A DNA stretch of 64,000 nucleotides from Cardinalis cardinalis (taxonomy: Eukaryota > Chordata > Aves > Passeriformes > Cardinalidae). The position numbers were made by a program, and so were the translations under genes. The stretch is taken from NCBI GenBank assembly GCA_014549065.1, contig JACDOX010000009.1, positions 1,348,453-1,412,452 of the forward strand, in the 5' to 3' direction. This document shows, piece after piece, positions 42,001 through 53,949 of the stretch. The notes beneath the pieces were generated by a model. That model was not told where the DNA came from, made no database searches, and was given only the letters and a program-made list of their open reading frames with translations. Numbering within the stretch: position 1 is the first letter of the stretch; every line of letters begins with the position of its first letter.

Positions 42001-43900
42001 CTTTTCNACAAAACCAAGAATGCTTTTTGGTTCCAGCTGGAATAAAAAGTCACTACAAAAGGAGAGCACAGGTGTAAGTTCTGACAATTATAATGCAACT
42101 AAGACAAAATGAGGCAATGGAGCAATGTGAAATAGGACTACATAGGAACTAAGCAACTTTATCCCCTGGTTCTTATCCACTCTGAAGGAGTTTGTATCTT
42201 AATAGAGACAAGAGATTTCTTAAAAAAAAATCTCTCCTAATTTCAACACTTGTTCTCATTTTAGGAGGGTCCATAGGATTCTCAGGTGTTGGGTATGCAG
42301 CAGACACACTCCCATGCACAGGCACTGCAGAGAACCTCAGGCTGTGGAGANGTGATGAACACTCCCACTCTCAACAACACCACGTGAGAATGTACTCTGC
42401 ACACACCTTAGGTGAAGCCTTTATTAACAAGCTTCTATTGGCTGTAAAATGTGTAAAGTCAAATAATGAACATGGAGAAAAATATTGAAAGTAATAAATA
42501 TGATTAATTATTACAACGGGTTCTGGAAACACACTTTGATCTAATTCCCTCTCCTGTTGTACCCCCAAGAGTGAAAAAAATGTCTGTGGGGAAAAAAGAA
42601 GCCATTTACAGTCAACAGAGACCACTCCATGACCAGAGATTAAAACTGTGCTCATCATTATGCCTTTAAAATAATTTTTTTNCTCTTATTAGACTTAAAA
42701 ATGTGTAAAGTGCAGGAACATGACATATATTCAGACATTCTAGTGTGCTTTCTTTGTGCTAAAAATGCCGAGCAGTGATGCTAAAACCTTTGCAGTATAT
42801 GGTCAATAAAATATACACTGCATACTTGGAACATAAATATTCAGTGTCCCAGTCTTGTTTCACAAGAAGTATCAACCATGTCACAGACATGATTAAGTGC
42901 TCTACAGATAGCAAGTACAGATAAGCAACACTTTCTGATTTTGCAGTATATGTTGTTGATCCACATCATGTAATAACTCTAAAAACATTTGGCTTGAGGA
43001 GCAAGCAACAAGACAACTGATTATTGAGCTGAGAAAGATAGGTAAACTTCATCAAAACTTGTTGCTGACACATGCTCACCACTGCTAAATTAGGTACTTA
43101 GGAGCCCACCGTGTGAAAGGTCCTGCTCCACACACCTAAATGTGACTGCCACCAAGAATTCAGCCTTCTCCTCAAGCGTAAGCATGGCCCCAGGATCTGC
43201 TGAATTTAGTAAATGACTTAATGACTTTTTCCACGGAGTGCAGTCTTGGTGTAAACCTTTGGAGAATGATAATTACAGGGATAATAGTGAACACGACTTG
43301 TGACAGAGAATCATAAAAAAAAGTGATGTGTCAACCACAGCTTCAGCANTACAGTGTAATACATAAATATAATGAAATTCAATTGCCACCCTCAGATGAC
43401 TTAAGAACAGGGAGGAAACAAGGCTTGTTTTAAGAGGAAATGCTGNTTTTTTTCTGCTATCATTAACTAAAATAAAATACTTATGCATTTTATGAAGGGC
43501 TCAAAAAAGGTGGTTTTTTTATAGAAATGTCAGATGTAAGAAATATTTTCTATGACAGAATATTTTTAGGTATCAGCCATATATGAGTGGAGAAGAAGAT
43601 ATAGGGAGAAGGTGAGAGGGAAAGGGAGATGTAGAAAGGCAGGGAGAGAATGTTTTCATCTAGATCAGTTCTGAAAGTTCACTTCAAAAATAAGTATGAA
43701 ATTTTTTTTCATATTATTTTTGAAATAGGAGGAGTTTGACAGGGAATCCTTGAAATTTCCTCAAAATTTCCAGGATAAACTAATTACTTAGATGAAGGAA
43801 ATGAGGAAACATAAGTACACATGCCACTGGCAAAAAGCTTTCTTGTAACTACATTAGAGAATGTTAAAATAGGATCTCTGTGATCCTTCCAGGTTTAACA
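33061..43900. other. long noncoding stretch
   Basis: Open frames are short and overlapping, and no recognised mobile element is seen. A T-rich run lies near 36190-36255. The frame at 42192-42488 has a signal-peptide-like start but no supporting context. The 13-bp word TATCCATTAGTAT recurs at 37095 and 37116. Confidence 0.5.
37095..37128 (+). repeat. short direct repeat, period 21 bp
   Basis: TATCCATTAGTAT at 37095-37107 and again at 37116-37128, followed by a partial ATTATCC copy. It is a small local duplication. Confidence 0.7.
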
Positions 43901-44016
43901 AGACTCACAGATCATCTGTGATTAAATGCAGGTCACATAAAATAACATCTGTAACGCTGCCAACTTCAGTGAGACTCAAGCATGACAGTGATTAAATGCT
44001 GGTCACATAAAGTAAC
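43901..44016 (+). repeat. tandem duplication, period about 71 bp
   Basis: The segment at 43901-43946 begins AGACTCA and contains GTGATTAAATGCAGGTCACA. It recurs at 43972-44016 beginning AGACTCA and containing GTGATTAAATGCTGGTCACA. The two copies differ by a few substitutions and small indels and sit about 71 bp apart, so the repeated unit spans about 45 conserved bases plus a diverged spacer. No mobile-element family is recognised. The conserved core TGATTAAATG could be a binding site, but that is speculation. Confidence 0.8.
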
Positions 44017-47000
44017 CCCATGACTCTAAAAACCACGGAATAGATTTGCAATTCAAAGGCACGTACACAAATACATAACATACACTCAGATTGTACCTGC
44101 TGCAGATTAACTAGCAGGAGATTCTTATGTTCTTTAACAAGGCTTAGAAGGTTGAAAAATAGGCATAAAGATGAACAGAACTGTCTCTTGAAATCACAAC
44201 CATTACTAATACACAGGAGCAGGGATGTTGCTCCTCCTGTGCAGGAGTGCTTTTGCAGGATGCTTTGTGTTTTACTTCACAGCATTAGTAATTAAAGTTA
44301 TTCCCACACATCAACAGCACATGTCATCTAAACATCACAGTGTTTTTACTGACAGGTATTTATATGAAAATAAATAAGAGGACCATTTTTCTCCCCTCTT
44401 TCTTTCAATCATTTGAAGTGCTGTCACTAAGAAAAGATAAGAAGAGCAGAACACTGCTGCATGACCGGAACTCCAAAAGGCATGGCAAGGCAGGGGAATA
44501 ACTGCTTCCTGCAGCAAACACAAACCAGAGCTGGATGTCAAAAATATAGCTCCTTGCCTTAGCTGCTGCTGCTGCTGCCTTTGGAACCAAGAGCTGAGTA
44601 AGACCTATTCATTCACATGCGTGGGCTGAAAATGAAACATTATGTACTTCTCTTAAAGCTGTTTTCAGAATGCCTGCTCATGATGCATCAGAAAAAAATG
44701 GCAGTTTCATAAATCAGATCAAATCAAATCTCCACCACATTAAAAAAAGAATTCTCTTCAAAGTCCTGACAGGTCAAGCTACTTTTTCCAAGTTTTAGAA
44801 TGCCAGGTGCCACACCAAGATATCAGCAAGTTTGTAAAGTCCTGTTTGTCTTTAGTCTAAAACATTCTTTTTGTATCAGTTTAAGAGATAAAGGTGCTTT
44901 TGCTTTTTCAAGATAAAGTCATGCTGATGTACTGAATGCACACATCCTGCAGTTTTTNTGAGCCTAATCATGGAAGCCTATCGAGCCTTAGCTGATGCTT
45001 TTCATTTACTTTTTTCATGTGCAGTAAACCACTGATGGCTTTTCTTCTGAATTCTTATTCCTCCTGTCCTGACCTACTTTTTGAACATGAGGTTTTGGGA
45101 ACACTATTACACATTTGCCTACCGGATGTCTGGACCTCTGCTAAAGTCATCTCTTCTCTCTGCTACTCCTGCATAGCTGCTATTTTCAGAGGAACATTAA
45201 ATTAGTGTGTTAGACTATTCACTGCCAGCATGAAAAGGCTAACTTTAAATATTTCAGGACAATGCCACAAGTGAATGCATTTGTTGAAGGCATCTTTAAA
45301 AAGCTGACATTATCAGCATTATCAATTTTAACTGCCAAGTTTAGCAGGTTTGCTAGGAGTACTAGCAAGCACATTGACAATATGAGTAATTCTGTCAGCT
45401 GTCATCCATTTAGTCCTTTGACCTTTTCTGCTGGAAAATCTTGCAAAATGCACTACATCACTGAATTTATTTGAATCATAAATACAATACAAATAACCTG
45501 TCAATTAATCTGGCTTCCAGTCCTAGCATAAACTTAAATTTTCACAGCCAATTTGTACTGGCACTTTCTGTACTGAACAAAAGTTAAAAAAATAAAAATA
45601 AAAATCTCTCTCTCTTAACAGGCTTTGAAGTCAAAAAAGTGGTTTTATAAAACCACAGATAGTCTACTTTGCTCTTGTCTTTCCTTAAGTTCTGCCTGTT
45701 TCACAGACCATCTGTTGAAGGAACATGGCAAAATATTCCTGTGACTCACTTCAGTCACTTAGAGAATAAAGTCTTCAACAAACCCACTACTGACATAAAA
45801 CTTGTAGATGAAGTGGTTAATATATGTGCTATCTTTTTAAAGAAAATATGAAACTATAAATTAANAGCAAAACCAAGACTAGCTAACAATTAAAATGGAA
45901 ACCTTATGCTCCAAGGTTTACCTTCTGCAAAGACATAAGCAGATGCTTTGTTTAGCACATAAAACAGACTCATTAAAATTAATGGGACAATTCATNGAAG
46001 GTAAGAGTGCACAGACTTAAATTAAAGTGATTGGAATTACCAAATTTAATTGGGAGTTAAATGAGTCAGCAGAAGAGTATGACTTAGATCTTCAAGTTTA
46101 ATCTTGTTTTCAATTTTTAGTTTTTTTTTTTTTTTTTATGAAAAGTTGAGTCTTTACAGGTAGCGTAATTTTTTCTCTCTACCTGCAATTAGGGAACGTT
46201 ATGCCAAAATATATCCACAAATAGTGACTAACAAAGCCTTGTCACTTTATAAAAGTTATTCAAATCCCTAATTTTTTCTTTTCTAAGTGTGAAAATAGTG
46301 AATGGAGTATTTCTTACTAATGAGATAATGGTTATTCTTAATTTGTGTCTGTACATACAGATGGAAAATTTTATCTCAGTTAAAGCTAAACAGGAAAAGG
46401 AAGTATTAAACCAATTTAGTCAGGGAGCAATCTCACTTGACTTCACCCATCTAAAAGTTAAGCACCTCATCCCAGCCAGTAACCTAGGCTTGGTTTGCAG
46501 TCAGCAGGGGTAAGAGGCAACTTCAGCATGTGATTCCTCATTCTAATGATGAAATGATTTGCCATCTGGAATGGCTATCTTCTCCCTCTGACTGCAAAGG
46601 GAAGACAAACTTTTGCTTANAATTCAACAACTAATGTTAGATAGATTCTTACTCATATTTTTTAATCTAAACACCTAAGTACACTAGGGACATAAAAAAA
46701 AATCTACCTAAATGTACAGTATTAAATAAAGAAAATTATTGCAAATGCAATTGGGTCTATTTTGCAGTTTAAATACATTGATTTTGGTTGGCTCAGTCTT
46801 TAAAATTAAATTTAAAAACTAATAAGCAGTACTTCCCTTGTATTTTAGCCAGACCGGAAATGAAAAATATGGCCAACTTTCAGGCTTTTATAATTTCAGA
46901 CCATTTCTTAACTTTTAGGGAACAAATCACATAATAGAACTTAATGAATAAACTGAAAAAAACGCATCCTGTGAAGATTAGGATATTTCTGTCAGAAGCT

Positions 47001-48250
47001 GATTTTACACTTCAGCAAACCTAGGTTTCAGGTGGTCAAGTTTCAACTGGCCAAAAATTTCCAGTGGTTCACCCGGACACCTTTCTAAAAAACATCAACT
47101 TCAAACACAGTATGCCTAAATATGGCTTAGTTGTTGGCTTTTATTTTTTCCTTTTCTGCAGGGACTTGGCTCTCAGCAAAACAAATATTCAGAAAGTGCT
47201 TGTGCACAGGACCATATCAGATCATTATAATTTTATGGTTTGTCATTATGAGAATATAAGTCAGAGTTAAAATAAACATTTTGCAACCCTCCCTATAACA
47301 CATATTTATTTAAATTTGTACATTTCTTGTGGACAAAAGTAGGAAAGACAAAAATAAAAAAAATTAAGTAGATTTCTTGTAGTCTCCTCAAGGAAAGAAA
47401 AAATGTAGAACATATCTTTCACTTCTATTTCAGAACATTATNGTAGACAATTTTAGTAGTGTTTTTTAGTAATTGCTTATTACATTTCTTATGTCTGATG
47501 AAAATATAGGAATAGAAAAACAAATAAACAGAAAAAAAGACAAAACAAAAAGAGATGGAGAATTTGGCCTGCTGGTTCTCCTATTAAGTAGAAAAATACA
47601 TCTTCCCTGCCCCTGAGGTGTTCTGCTAACAATGTGCCCTTTGGATGCTTTTTCTTTTCACAGCAATNTACAGCTAAAAGTAAAACCAGACTTATTAAAA
47701 GCACACGCCACTACTACCACTACTACTCAGCTGAGACCACTCTGCCTCTGCATTGTGCAAAGACATTCAAAAACTCACAATCTCATAGGAAACCCTTTTT
47801 GTAAGCCCAGTTAATAAAATNAAGTTTTATTGGTGAAATATACAATATTCTTAGAGGTCTTCTACTCATTAACAAACATCTTAAAAAGAGGAATGTATCT
47901 TTTTTTCTGAAAAAGATGAAAAGAAGCATCCTGTGTGATCAGGATAGGGCTGTGATTACATGTTTAGGATAAAGCAGTTGATGCACAGTACCTGAAATTG
48001 CAAATACTTCAGTTGAGGAACTACTGCAGAAGATGTTTATTGGCTCCATCTAGGCAACACATGAAAAGGGATTCCTATCATAAAATTTATGTGTCACAAC
48101 TCCAGTTAGAAAATAACCTTCTTCCTAGCTCTGAGGTAGTCCATTTTTGATCTATTATCCTATCATAGACACTAAGTAACATTAGATAATTAAAATAAGT
48201 TAACAAGCTTAACATCCTTGGATTATCCTTGGTGCCTTTCTCTGTCATTC
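44017..48250. other. noncoding DNA
   Basis: No recognised gene. A short GCT run (GCTGCTGCTGCTGCTG) lies near 44561-44577, with A-rich runs near 45586-45604. A pyrimidine tract ending CTGCAG near 47146-47161 on the plus strand looks like a splice acceptor, but no donor-bounded exon follows. Confidence 0.5.
46121..46137 (+). repeat. poly-T run (17)
   Basis: Seventeen consecutive T. It could be the A-tail of a minus-strand retroposed sequence, but no body is recognised to its right. Confidence 0.9.
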
Positions 48251-48259
48251 TACTACAGT

Positions 48260-48620
48260 GTTTCTGGGAGAAGGAGACCAGGGCAGCACACAGTACTCAG
48301 TGTAAAGAGCCTTGTGGAATGTTGCAATCACAGAGTCATGCTGTTGTGTTTAGTTTTCTATTACTTTCCTAAGAAGACCTAAATTTCTAATTCTACAGGA
48401 CCACTTCTTAGATTTTACTGAATCTTTCAAAGGACTATCCACAGCAAACTTTCAGCAGTAATGGCCAGCATGCCAAAGGCCATTTGTGAAGTTGNTTTTT
48501 GGGTTTTCCCCATAAGCACCACTTTACAATTAATTGTACTGAATTTCTAACTACCTAAGATTAGCTAAGATAATGAAAATTGCCAAGCCTTTTCCTTTTG
48601 TTAAGATTTACAGTTGCTCT
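48260..48620 (-). mobile_element. ancient CR1/L3-like LINE fragment (degraded)
   Basis: Read on the plus strand, the word CACACAGTACTCAGTGT near 48276 matches the 'cacagtatt/ctccaggtgt' segment of CR1/L3 elements in antisense. About 230 bp further on, the words CCCCATAAGCACCACTTTACA and TTGTACTGAATTTC match another antisense CR1/L3 landmark ('...tgcatcactttacattt...ttgaatttc') at a spacing compatible with the family. The region between is heavily diverged. The identification comes from remembered family landmarks, not an alignment. Divergence is far greater than for the other CR1 copies here, implying an old insertion predating modern birds. Confidence 0.5.
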
Positions 48621-48629
48621 GATGCAGCA

Positions 48630-49600
48630 CTATGCACACCTAAAGGTCTGATCTTCACGGCATATACAGGACCCAACCATTAAACATCTAGGGTATCTAT
48701 TTCCCTGTCTTGGAGCCACACTTCTTCCCAGTTTGAAACANAAACACAAAAATAAAACTTCTGTGTTTGACACTAACAAATCAACAAACAAACAAAAAAA
48801 TTCTTAGTGTAAGGCAAGAGAAAGTTTCTGAACTGTTAATGTACTCGTTAAGCATTCCTGGGCACTGCCAAAGTTAACATACAAATTGATTATCTGCCAC
48901 ACACATCTCAGCATAGACTTTTATGATACAAAGGTAATGTTTATGTAGATGTGCCACCCTTGCTCCCTTTTCTCGCAAGCTATGTTTTTTCAGATTGTGT
49001 ACTACAAAAAATCTATTTTCAGGAATATTACTTTGAGATATGTCAGGTAATAGTATGGTTCAAGGTGTTTAAAAAAAAAACCCCAGCCATATTTTTAAGG
49101 TCCAAATTTCACTAAACTCGAATTTAAAATTTAGAATCACCATTTTGTTGCTGATGGATAACCTCTGGTTTCACTTTCACATCTGTTCAAAAGTATTTTG
49201 ATCAAGATTCTGGGTAACAGTCTTCATTTTTAGGTCTATCCTCAAAAAGACTAAAATCTGTGTTTCTGGCACTATTCAAATATTTTCACACTGTTATATA
49301 AATGGCATTAAGGATGAAAACCTATTTGATGTTCAAAAAGNCTTCTGAGACAGGTGTATTAAAACNAGCACAAAGCTGGTTGGAGTTTTTTTGTAAANAC
49401 AACTAATAACAGTAATAGTAAANTTAGGAAAATATTAATGNCTGAAGGACTTTTCCTTTGTATGGGTTCATGGTTTATGTGGACTGATGTAGGCAAAATG
49501 TCTACCCCAAAAATAAATTCTGAGCATGAAAGTTTTTGTCCACTGTTGTGGAATGTGATAGATTTAATCTAAGCCAGACAGGTTGCCAAAGACAAGCTCC
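48630..49600. other. noncoding DNA
   Basis: A-rich runs (AACAAACAAACAAAAAAA near 48781) and a poly-A near 49071-49080. No coding support. A cluster of N's lies at 49341-49441. Confidence 0.5.
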
Positions 49601-49616
49601 AGAGGTGTGCTTGGGA

Positions 49617-49828
49617 TCAATGCATTCTTGGATCACAGAGCATTTGCTGCACTTGCACTTCTGCTGGCATGGGAGCTAANGAGATTAAACTGAAATTGTG
49701 CACGCCCATGCAAAGGCTGTCACCATCTTCCTTTCTGTGGACATATTCAAAGCCTAATTCAGGGGGGTCAGTGGCATATAATGTTAGGTGATCCATTTTA
49801 GCCACATGTAAACATAGCAGGAAGTATT
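49617..49828 (-). CDS. weak exon candidate, minus strand
   Basis: A minus-strand frame is open from just after a pyrimidine-rich stretch (TTTTCTACTTATCTTTTGTGT) to a TGA at 49617-49619. The middle of the translation (YATDPPELGFEYVHRKEDG) is charged and aromatic and looks protein-like. The base at 49830 is N. If it is A on the minus strand, a splice acceptor would sit exactly at the end of the pyrimidine tract. No strong donor is seen before the stop, so the 3' limit is undefined and the stop may lie in intron. No family is recognised. A chance frame or old pseudogene fragment is possible. Confidence 0.25.
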
Positions 49829-49849
49829 CNACACAAAAGATAAGTAGAA

Positions 49850-51760
49850 AATACTTAAAAAGTATGTCAGAAGAAAATTGTGCAACTTACTATTTGCAAA
49901 GCAATGCAAAATACTCAGAGGAAACATTTATACATGTTTGAGGCTATTAATCATTGTATAGTTCACTTCCTCAGGGAACAGAGTACGTATTAACAAAATT
50001 CTTCTATTATTAAATCAGAAGACAGATTCTGAAGAGAACATGCACATCATGAGGGACTGTGTTGACAAAGTGCTGAGAACAATGCCCAGCGGGTCAGCCA
50101 CTTTGCGTCTTCTGCCATGATGCAAAGCATCATTTATCAAAATATCTAACTAGGTTGCAGTTTTATGAAGAATAGATTTTTGCTTACAATGCAAAGTCAC
50201 TGGTAGCAAAAACTATGGCATATTGCAAACAACAAACACTAGATAAAAGACTTAAAAACACAGCTACTTTGTGTTCTCTAATACTTCACATAAAGCCACA
50301 AATTATATATAAAAATAAAGAAATGAAAAAGAAGAGAACCAATCAAAGAACTATTTTTTTTCTAGTAAGACAATACAAAGCTNGCATCTATACTTCATGA
50401 TCTAAAGCATTAAGCTTTCATCAAGAAAGTAAACAATTCTCCTATTATATCTCCACCTCAGGATGGCACTGCAGATATACAAGGCTGGCAATAAAATAAG
50501 ACATCATATTTTTCCCAAGACTGGGNAGTGTCAAGAAACTTGTTCTGACGGAAATTGTTTAATTCCTTAATTTGGGCATTGTCCCTTTTGCAACAGGCTC
50601 CTCATCAGGCTGAGCAATGGCAGCTTGATTCAGGAGTTCTCATTCCCTCCAACAAGCATCTGCTCACAACGAAGTATTGTTTTAATTTATGCAACGGACA
50701 GGACTGACATAAGAACAGCAGCACCTACCACTAGATATCCCTCTGCCTCCACCATTGAACTTGGCAAAGGGAAAGCAACTGTGCTCACAATCAACCATTC
50801 TAAAAAAGCTAAAGCATAAGACCTTGGCTCCCATAAGAACATTTTACCTAAGAAAAAACGCTTTAAATCAGGTAAAATTTTGNAAATTTTGGAAATTTTC
50901 AATTTTATTCTGTGTTATGAAGGAAACACAGAGGCACATCTCTATAAAATTGACGTTCATGTACAAGAACAATATAATCATTTAAGTAGTTCTTTAAAGT
51001 GCAGAAATATTGTACATTTTTGTACTTATACTAATTTCCTCTTCCAGAGTCTTCTCGTGTACTTTCCATTTTTTCCCCTGCAGATTAATTTTGTCAAGTG
51101 TCTTTGCTGTCTGAATAAATATTTTAAATGCTGCCTTGATCTTTTCCATTATTCACCCATTACGANACAGAGCAGATCTGAAGCTGAAGTAGGGCTATAC
51201 CTTACCAAATTTATTTTTAGTGGCTTGCATGATTCCTTCCAAGCCAGGATCAAGAGAAGATTAAATATAGTAGAGTACTTTCTAAATCATCTATCTTGTC
51301 TTGGAAGTAAGGAGAGTCCAGAGGTAAAGAAATGTAAATCAATAAATCAGTAAATCAGTTCAGTGTCATTTCAGTGTTCAGAAATGGTTCTCTTGGTAGC
51401 AATTTGCCAGTTGGAATATCTGCTCTTTAGCACTTCAGTCTTGTTCCACTGAAATTAACACAACTCTTCGGTAATTCTGTAGTGCCAAACTGACCTACTC
51501 CATAAGATGTGCAAATATGGCAGCATTTTAATTCCCTGATTCAGAAAATATTGTTTATACTCCTAGGACTAATATTTTTCTCTAAAATTAAAAGGCAAAA
51601 TTAGTGTGAGGTTTTCTTCCCCATTGACTTTAGTAAAGCTCCTTGGGAATGATCATGACCAAATTTTGTGACATCACAACAAATTAGTGTACCAATTCAC
51701 CCTGTCCTTGCATCCTAAAGGGAGGAATCACAACATCAGGTGGGAAATCAGGAAANCATG
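49850..51760. other. noncoding DNA
   Basis: Contains a 157-codon plus-strand frame at 50880-51353 whose second codon includes an N and whose protein is rich in F, L, C and Y with no recognisable domain. AT-rich composition and lack of splice context make it a probable chance frame. No repeat family is recognised. Confidence 0.45.
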
Positions 51761-51767
51761 AACATTT

Positions 51768-51821
51768 AAGAGTTCGACTTGATCATCCTTGTAGGTCCCT
51801 TCCAATCAGAATATTCTGTGA
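51768..51821 (+). mobile_element. CR1 LINE, 3'-end fragment
   Basis: GACTTGATCATCCTTGTAGG, then TCCCTTCCAATCAGAATATTCTGTG, follows the typical CR1 3' end (gacttgatgatc...ggtcccttccaa...attctgtg). Only about 55 bp is recognisable, consistent with the severe 5' truncation usual for CR1. Confidence 0.8.
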
Positions 51822-52730
51822 AACAGATGAGCCATCTCATCATTCCTAAGAGCCTCATATAGGTAACTTTTCTTTGTGCAGAAAAATAATTTTTTCAGTG
51901 TAAAACAGCTAAAAATGTAAACAAAACAAAAAAATAAAATAGAAATTGGTTTGAGGAGTGTCATGTTAAGTCACACCTTAGTACCACAGGCCAGTGAAAT
52001 GGAGCTGCAGGTAATCTGCATTTAGCTTCAAGGTTACAGATACTTGGCTATTGATGAAGACTGATACGAAGATGAGAATGAAACCACCGACCAAGGACAT
52101 TAAAGACCTATGCTGATCTTCCATCAGACATTATCTAGTATTAAACCTCTTGTTTCTGATCTTTCCAACTCAAAAACCACAAAGGTATAACACATATAAT
52201 ACTGACAATTAAAAAAAAAATGAAACCCACACATGGAAATAGTAATTGTCATTTCATTTTAAAGTAAAACAAAATAAAATATACCAGAACAAACTGATTT
52301 TTGAAATACTACTTTCTCTGATGGATTAATTGTCTAGCTTGCATGCTCTTCAACATAAATACCACATCTCACATGCTTGCACACTAACTGCAGAAGCAAG
52401 ATTGTCAGCTCATTTAAAGCCCCTCTATGAATTAATTTATATATTAAAATAACAGAAATGTAAAAGATTTCTTGTGATTGTAAGACTTAGAAGAATAAGA
52501 ATGTAATTTTAAATATTTTATGACTTTTCTCTTTCAAATATTTATCTGCTCTTCTATAACATATCCCATTTTCTATTCTCATTTTTTTCTTTTTCCATTT
52601 CTTATTTCACTCTGATATCATTTCTTATCTGTTCTTGCAGTTGCTTTTAGAAATGAAACCTAGAAAAAACTCCTGCTGAAAGATAACAGCTCTGTTTGCA
52701 GATTAAATAGTCCATGAGGAGATTTAGCAC

Positions 52731-52845
52731 CTGCAGGGGAGCTGATTCTGCGTGGTGCGAAGCATCATCAGTCACGCTCTGAGCATCAACAATCACAGCC
52801 AGCAACACTGGGCTTAAAAGTGCCAGTGTTTCACTGGATCCAACC
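52731..52845 (-). CDS. weak exon candidate, minus strand (helical, HEAT-like look)
   Basis: On the minus strand CTTTTATTTCTATCTTCTTT leads into GAAAG, a usable acceptor, at 52846-52847. The following frame reads GSSETLALLSPVLLAVIVDA and then QSVTDDASHHAESAPLQ. A CAG|GTGCTA donor fits at 52729-52731, giving 115 bp (38 codons plus one base). The donor is weak beyond GTG. The frame stays open past it (VLNLLMDYLICK) to 52647, so the exon could be longer. The helix-like leucine pattern resembles the 26 kb candidate and would suit an alpha-solenoid protein, but I recognise no family. The CR1 starting at 52906 lies about 60 bp upstream on the gene's strand, close to where a branch point would be. 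Confidence 0.3.
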
Positions 52846-52905
52846 CTTTCAAAGAAGATAGAAATAAAAGCAAAAAGAAAAATCAAGCCATGGCTTAAAT
52901 ACGAG

Positions 52906-53178
52906 TTTACAAGGGCATGTAGTGACAGGATGAGGGTAATGGCTTTGAACTGAAAGAAGGTAGGTTTAGATTGGATACTAGGAAGAAATTCTTTACTGTG
53001 AGGCTCTAGAACAGATTGTCCAGGCAACTTGTGGATATCCCTGGAAGTGTTCAAGGCCAGATTGGATGGGGCTCTGAGCAACCTGGTCTAATGGAGGGCA
53101 TCCCTGCCCATGGCAGGGGGGTAGAATTAGATATGTTTTAAAGTCCCTTCCAACCCAAGACATCCTAAGATTCTAAGA
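52906..53178 (+). mobile_element. CR1 LINE, 3'-end copy
   Basis: About 270 bp of CR1 3' end: TTTACAAGGGCATGTAGTGA, the AGGAAGAAATTCTTTACTGTG segment, CTGCCCATGGCAGGGGGG, TCCCTTCCAACCCAAGACATCC, and a terminal pair of CTAAGATT-type octamers matching the ATTCTATG-type CR1 tail. It is 5'-truncated with no coding region left. An antisense frame of 144 codons runs through it and into the adjacent exon candidate, and is artefactual. Confidence 0.92.
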
Positions 53179-53653
53179 GCAATGGAAAATATTGCAATTT
53201 AGATTTTACGTGATGTAATGTAATTGTGATGGGAATATTTTATACATCCTGAAGCCAGAATTACCAATGTAATTTTAAATGAAGCATCTAATAATAAATA
53301 GTGTATGTACTAGAAGATCTCACTCTTGTGCAGTTGATCTACTCTGCCAGCCTCCTGCACCAAACAAAAATCTGAAGACAAGAAAGTACCCAAAACTTAA
53401 GATAAATGTCATAACAGTGACAGACAACCATGAAGGAAAATTCTGTATGCTGTAATACTCCTCTCAAAGCAAATTAAATTAATTAGAGGGTATGACTAAA
53501 AAAAAAAAAAAGTAAAATTTGAAGATAAATATAATTACTGGATTTTCTTTGATTCAGCCTCCCAAAACATTCCCTGGTTTCAGAGAATGACACATAGCCT
53601 GAGGCAGTTATCTAGCATTTCCCCATAGGATATCCTACTGAGAATTGCCTAAT

Positions 53654-53756
53654 ACAAAAAAACCCCCAAACCAAACCCAAACACAGACACAAAAAAACCC
53701 TCTAAAACCACAAAACCAAGAAGACAAAAGAAAAAAAACCCCACCAAAATAAAAAT
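53654..53756. repeat. A/C-rich low-complexity tract
   Basis: About 100 bp whose plus strand is nearly free of T and G: AAAAACCCCCAAACC, CACAAAAAAACCC and similar words. It shows extreme strand asymmetry with no fixed period. It could be an expanded retroposon A-tail or slippage-prone simple DNA. Confidence 0.75.
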
Positions 53757-53949
53757 GTTTTTAAAATATGTTCTTGAAAATCAAGCTTACTGAACTGTAT
53801 GAATTACATTTGGTTAAAAAGACATACAGCAGTTCAGACTTCACAGCGTTGTGACTGACAAAACCAGTATTAAGTCTCAGTCATTGATATAAGCACTGAA
53901 CAGTTCCTAGTGCTTTTATTTTCACAGTATCTAGGTATTTCCAGTATCC

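Noticed and set aside
42192..42488. Frame starting with lysine-rich then hydrophobic residues, like a signal peptide
   Set aside because: The K-rich start derives from an A run and no domain or transcript context follows. An antisense frame overlaps it.
44561..44577. (GCT)n run as an expandable triplet repeat
   Set aside because: Only about five units and not in a supported coding frame.
47139..47161. Plus-strand splice-acceptor-like tract ending CTGCAG
   Set aside because: No donor-bounded frame with coding character follows.
50880..51353. 157-codon plus-strand frame
   Set aside because: AT-rich, rich in F/Y/C/L codons, contains N's and has no recognisable domain or splice sites.
52647..53081. 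144-codon minus-strand open frame as one gene
   Set aside because: Its N-terminal half is antisense CR1 3' sequence, and only the C-terminal part beyond a splice acceptor is a candidate exon. The combined frame is an artefact.
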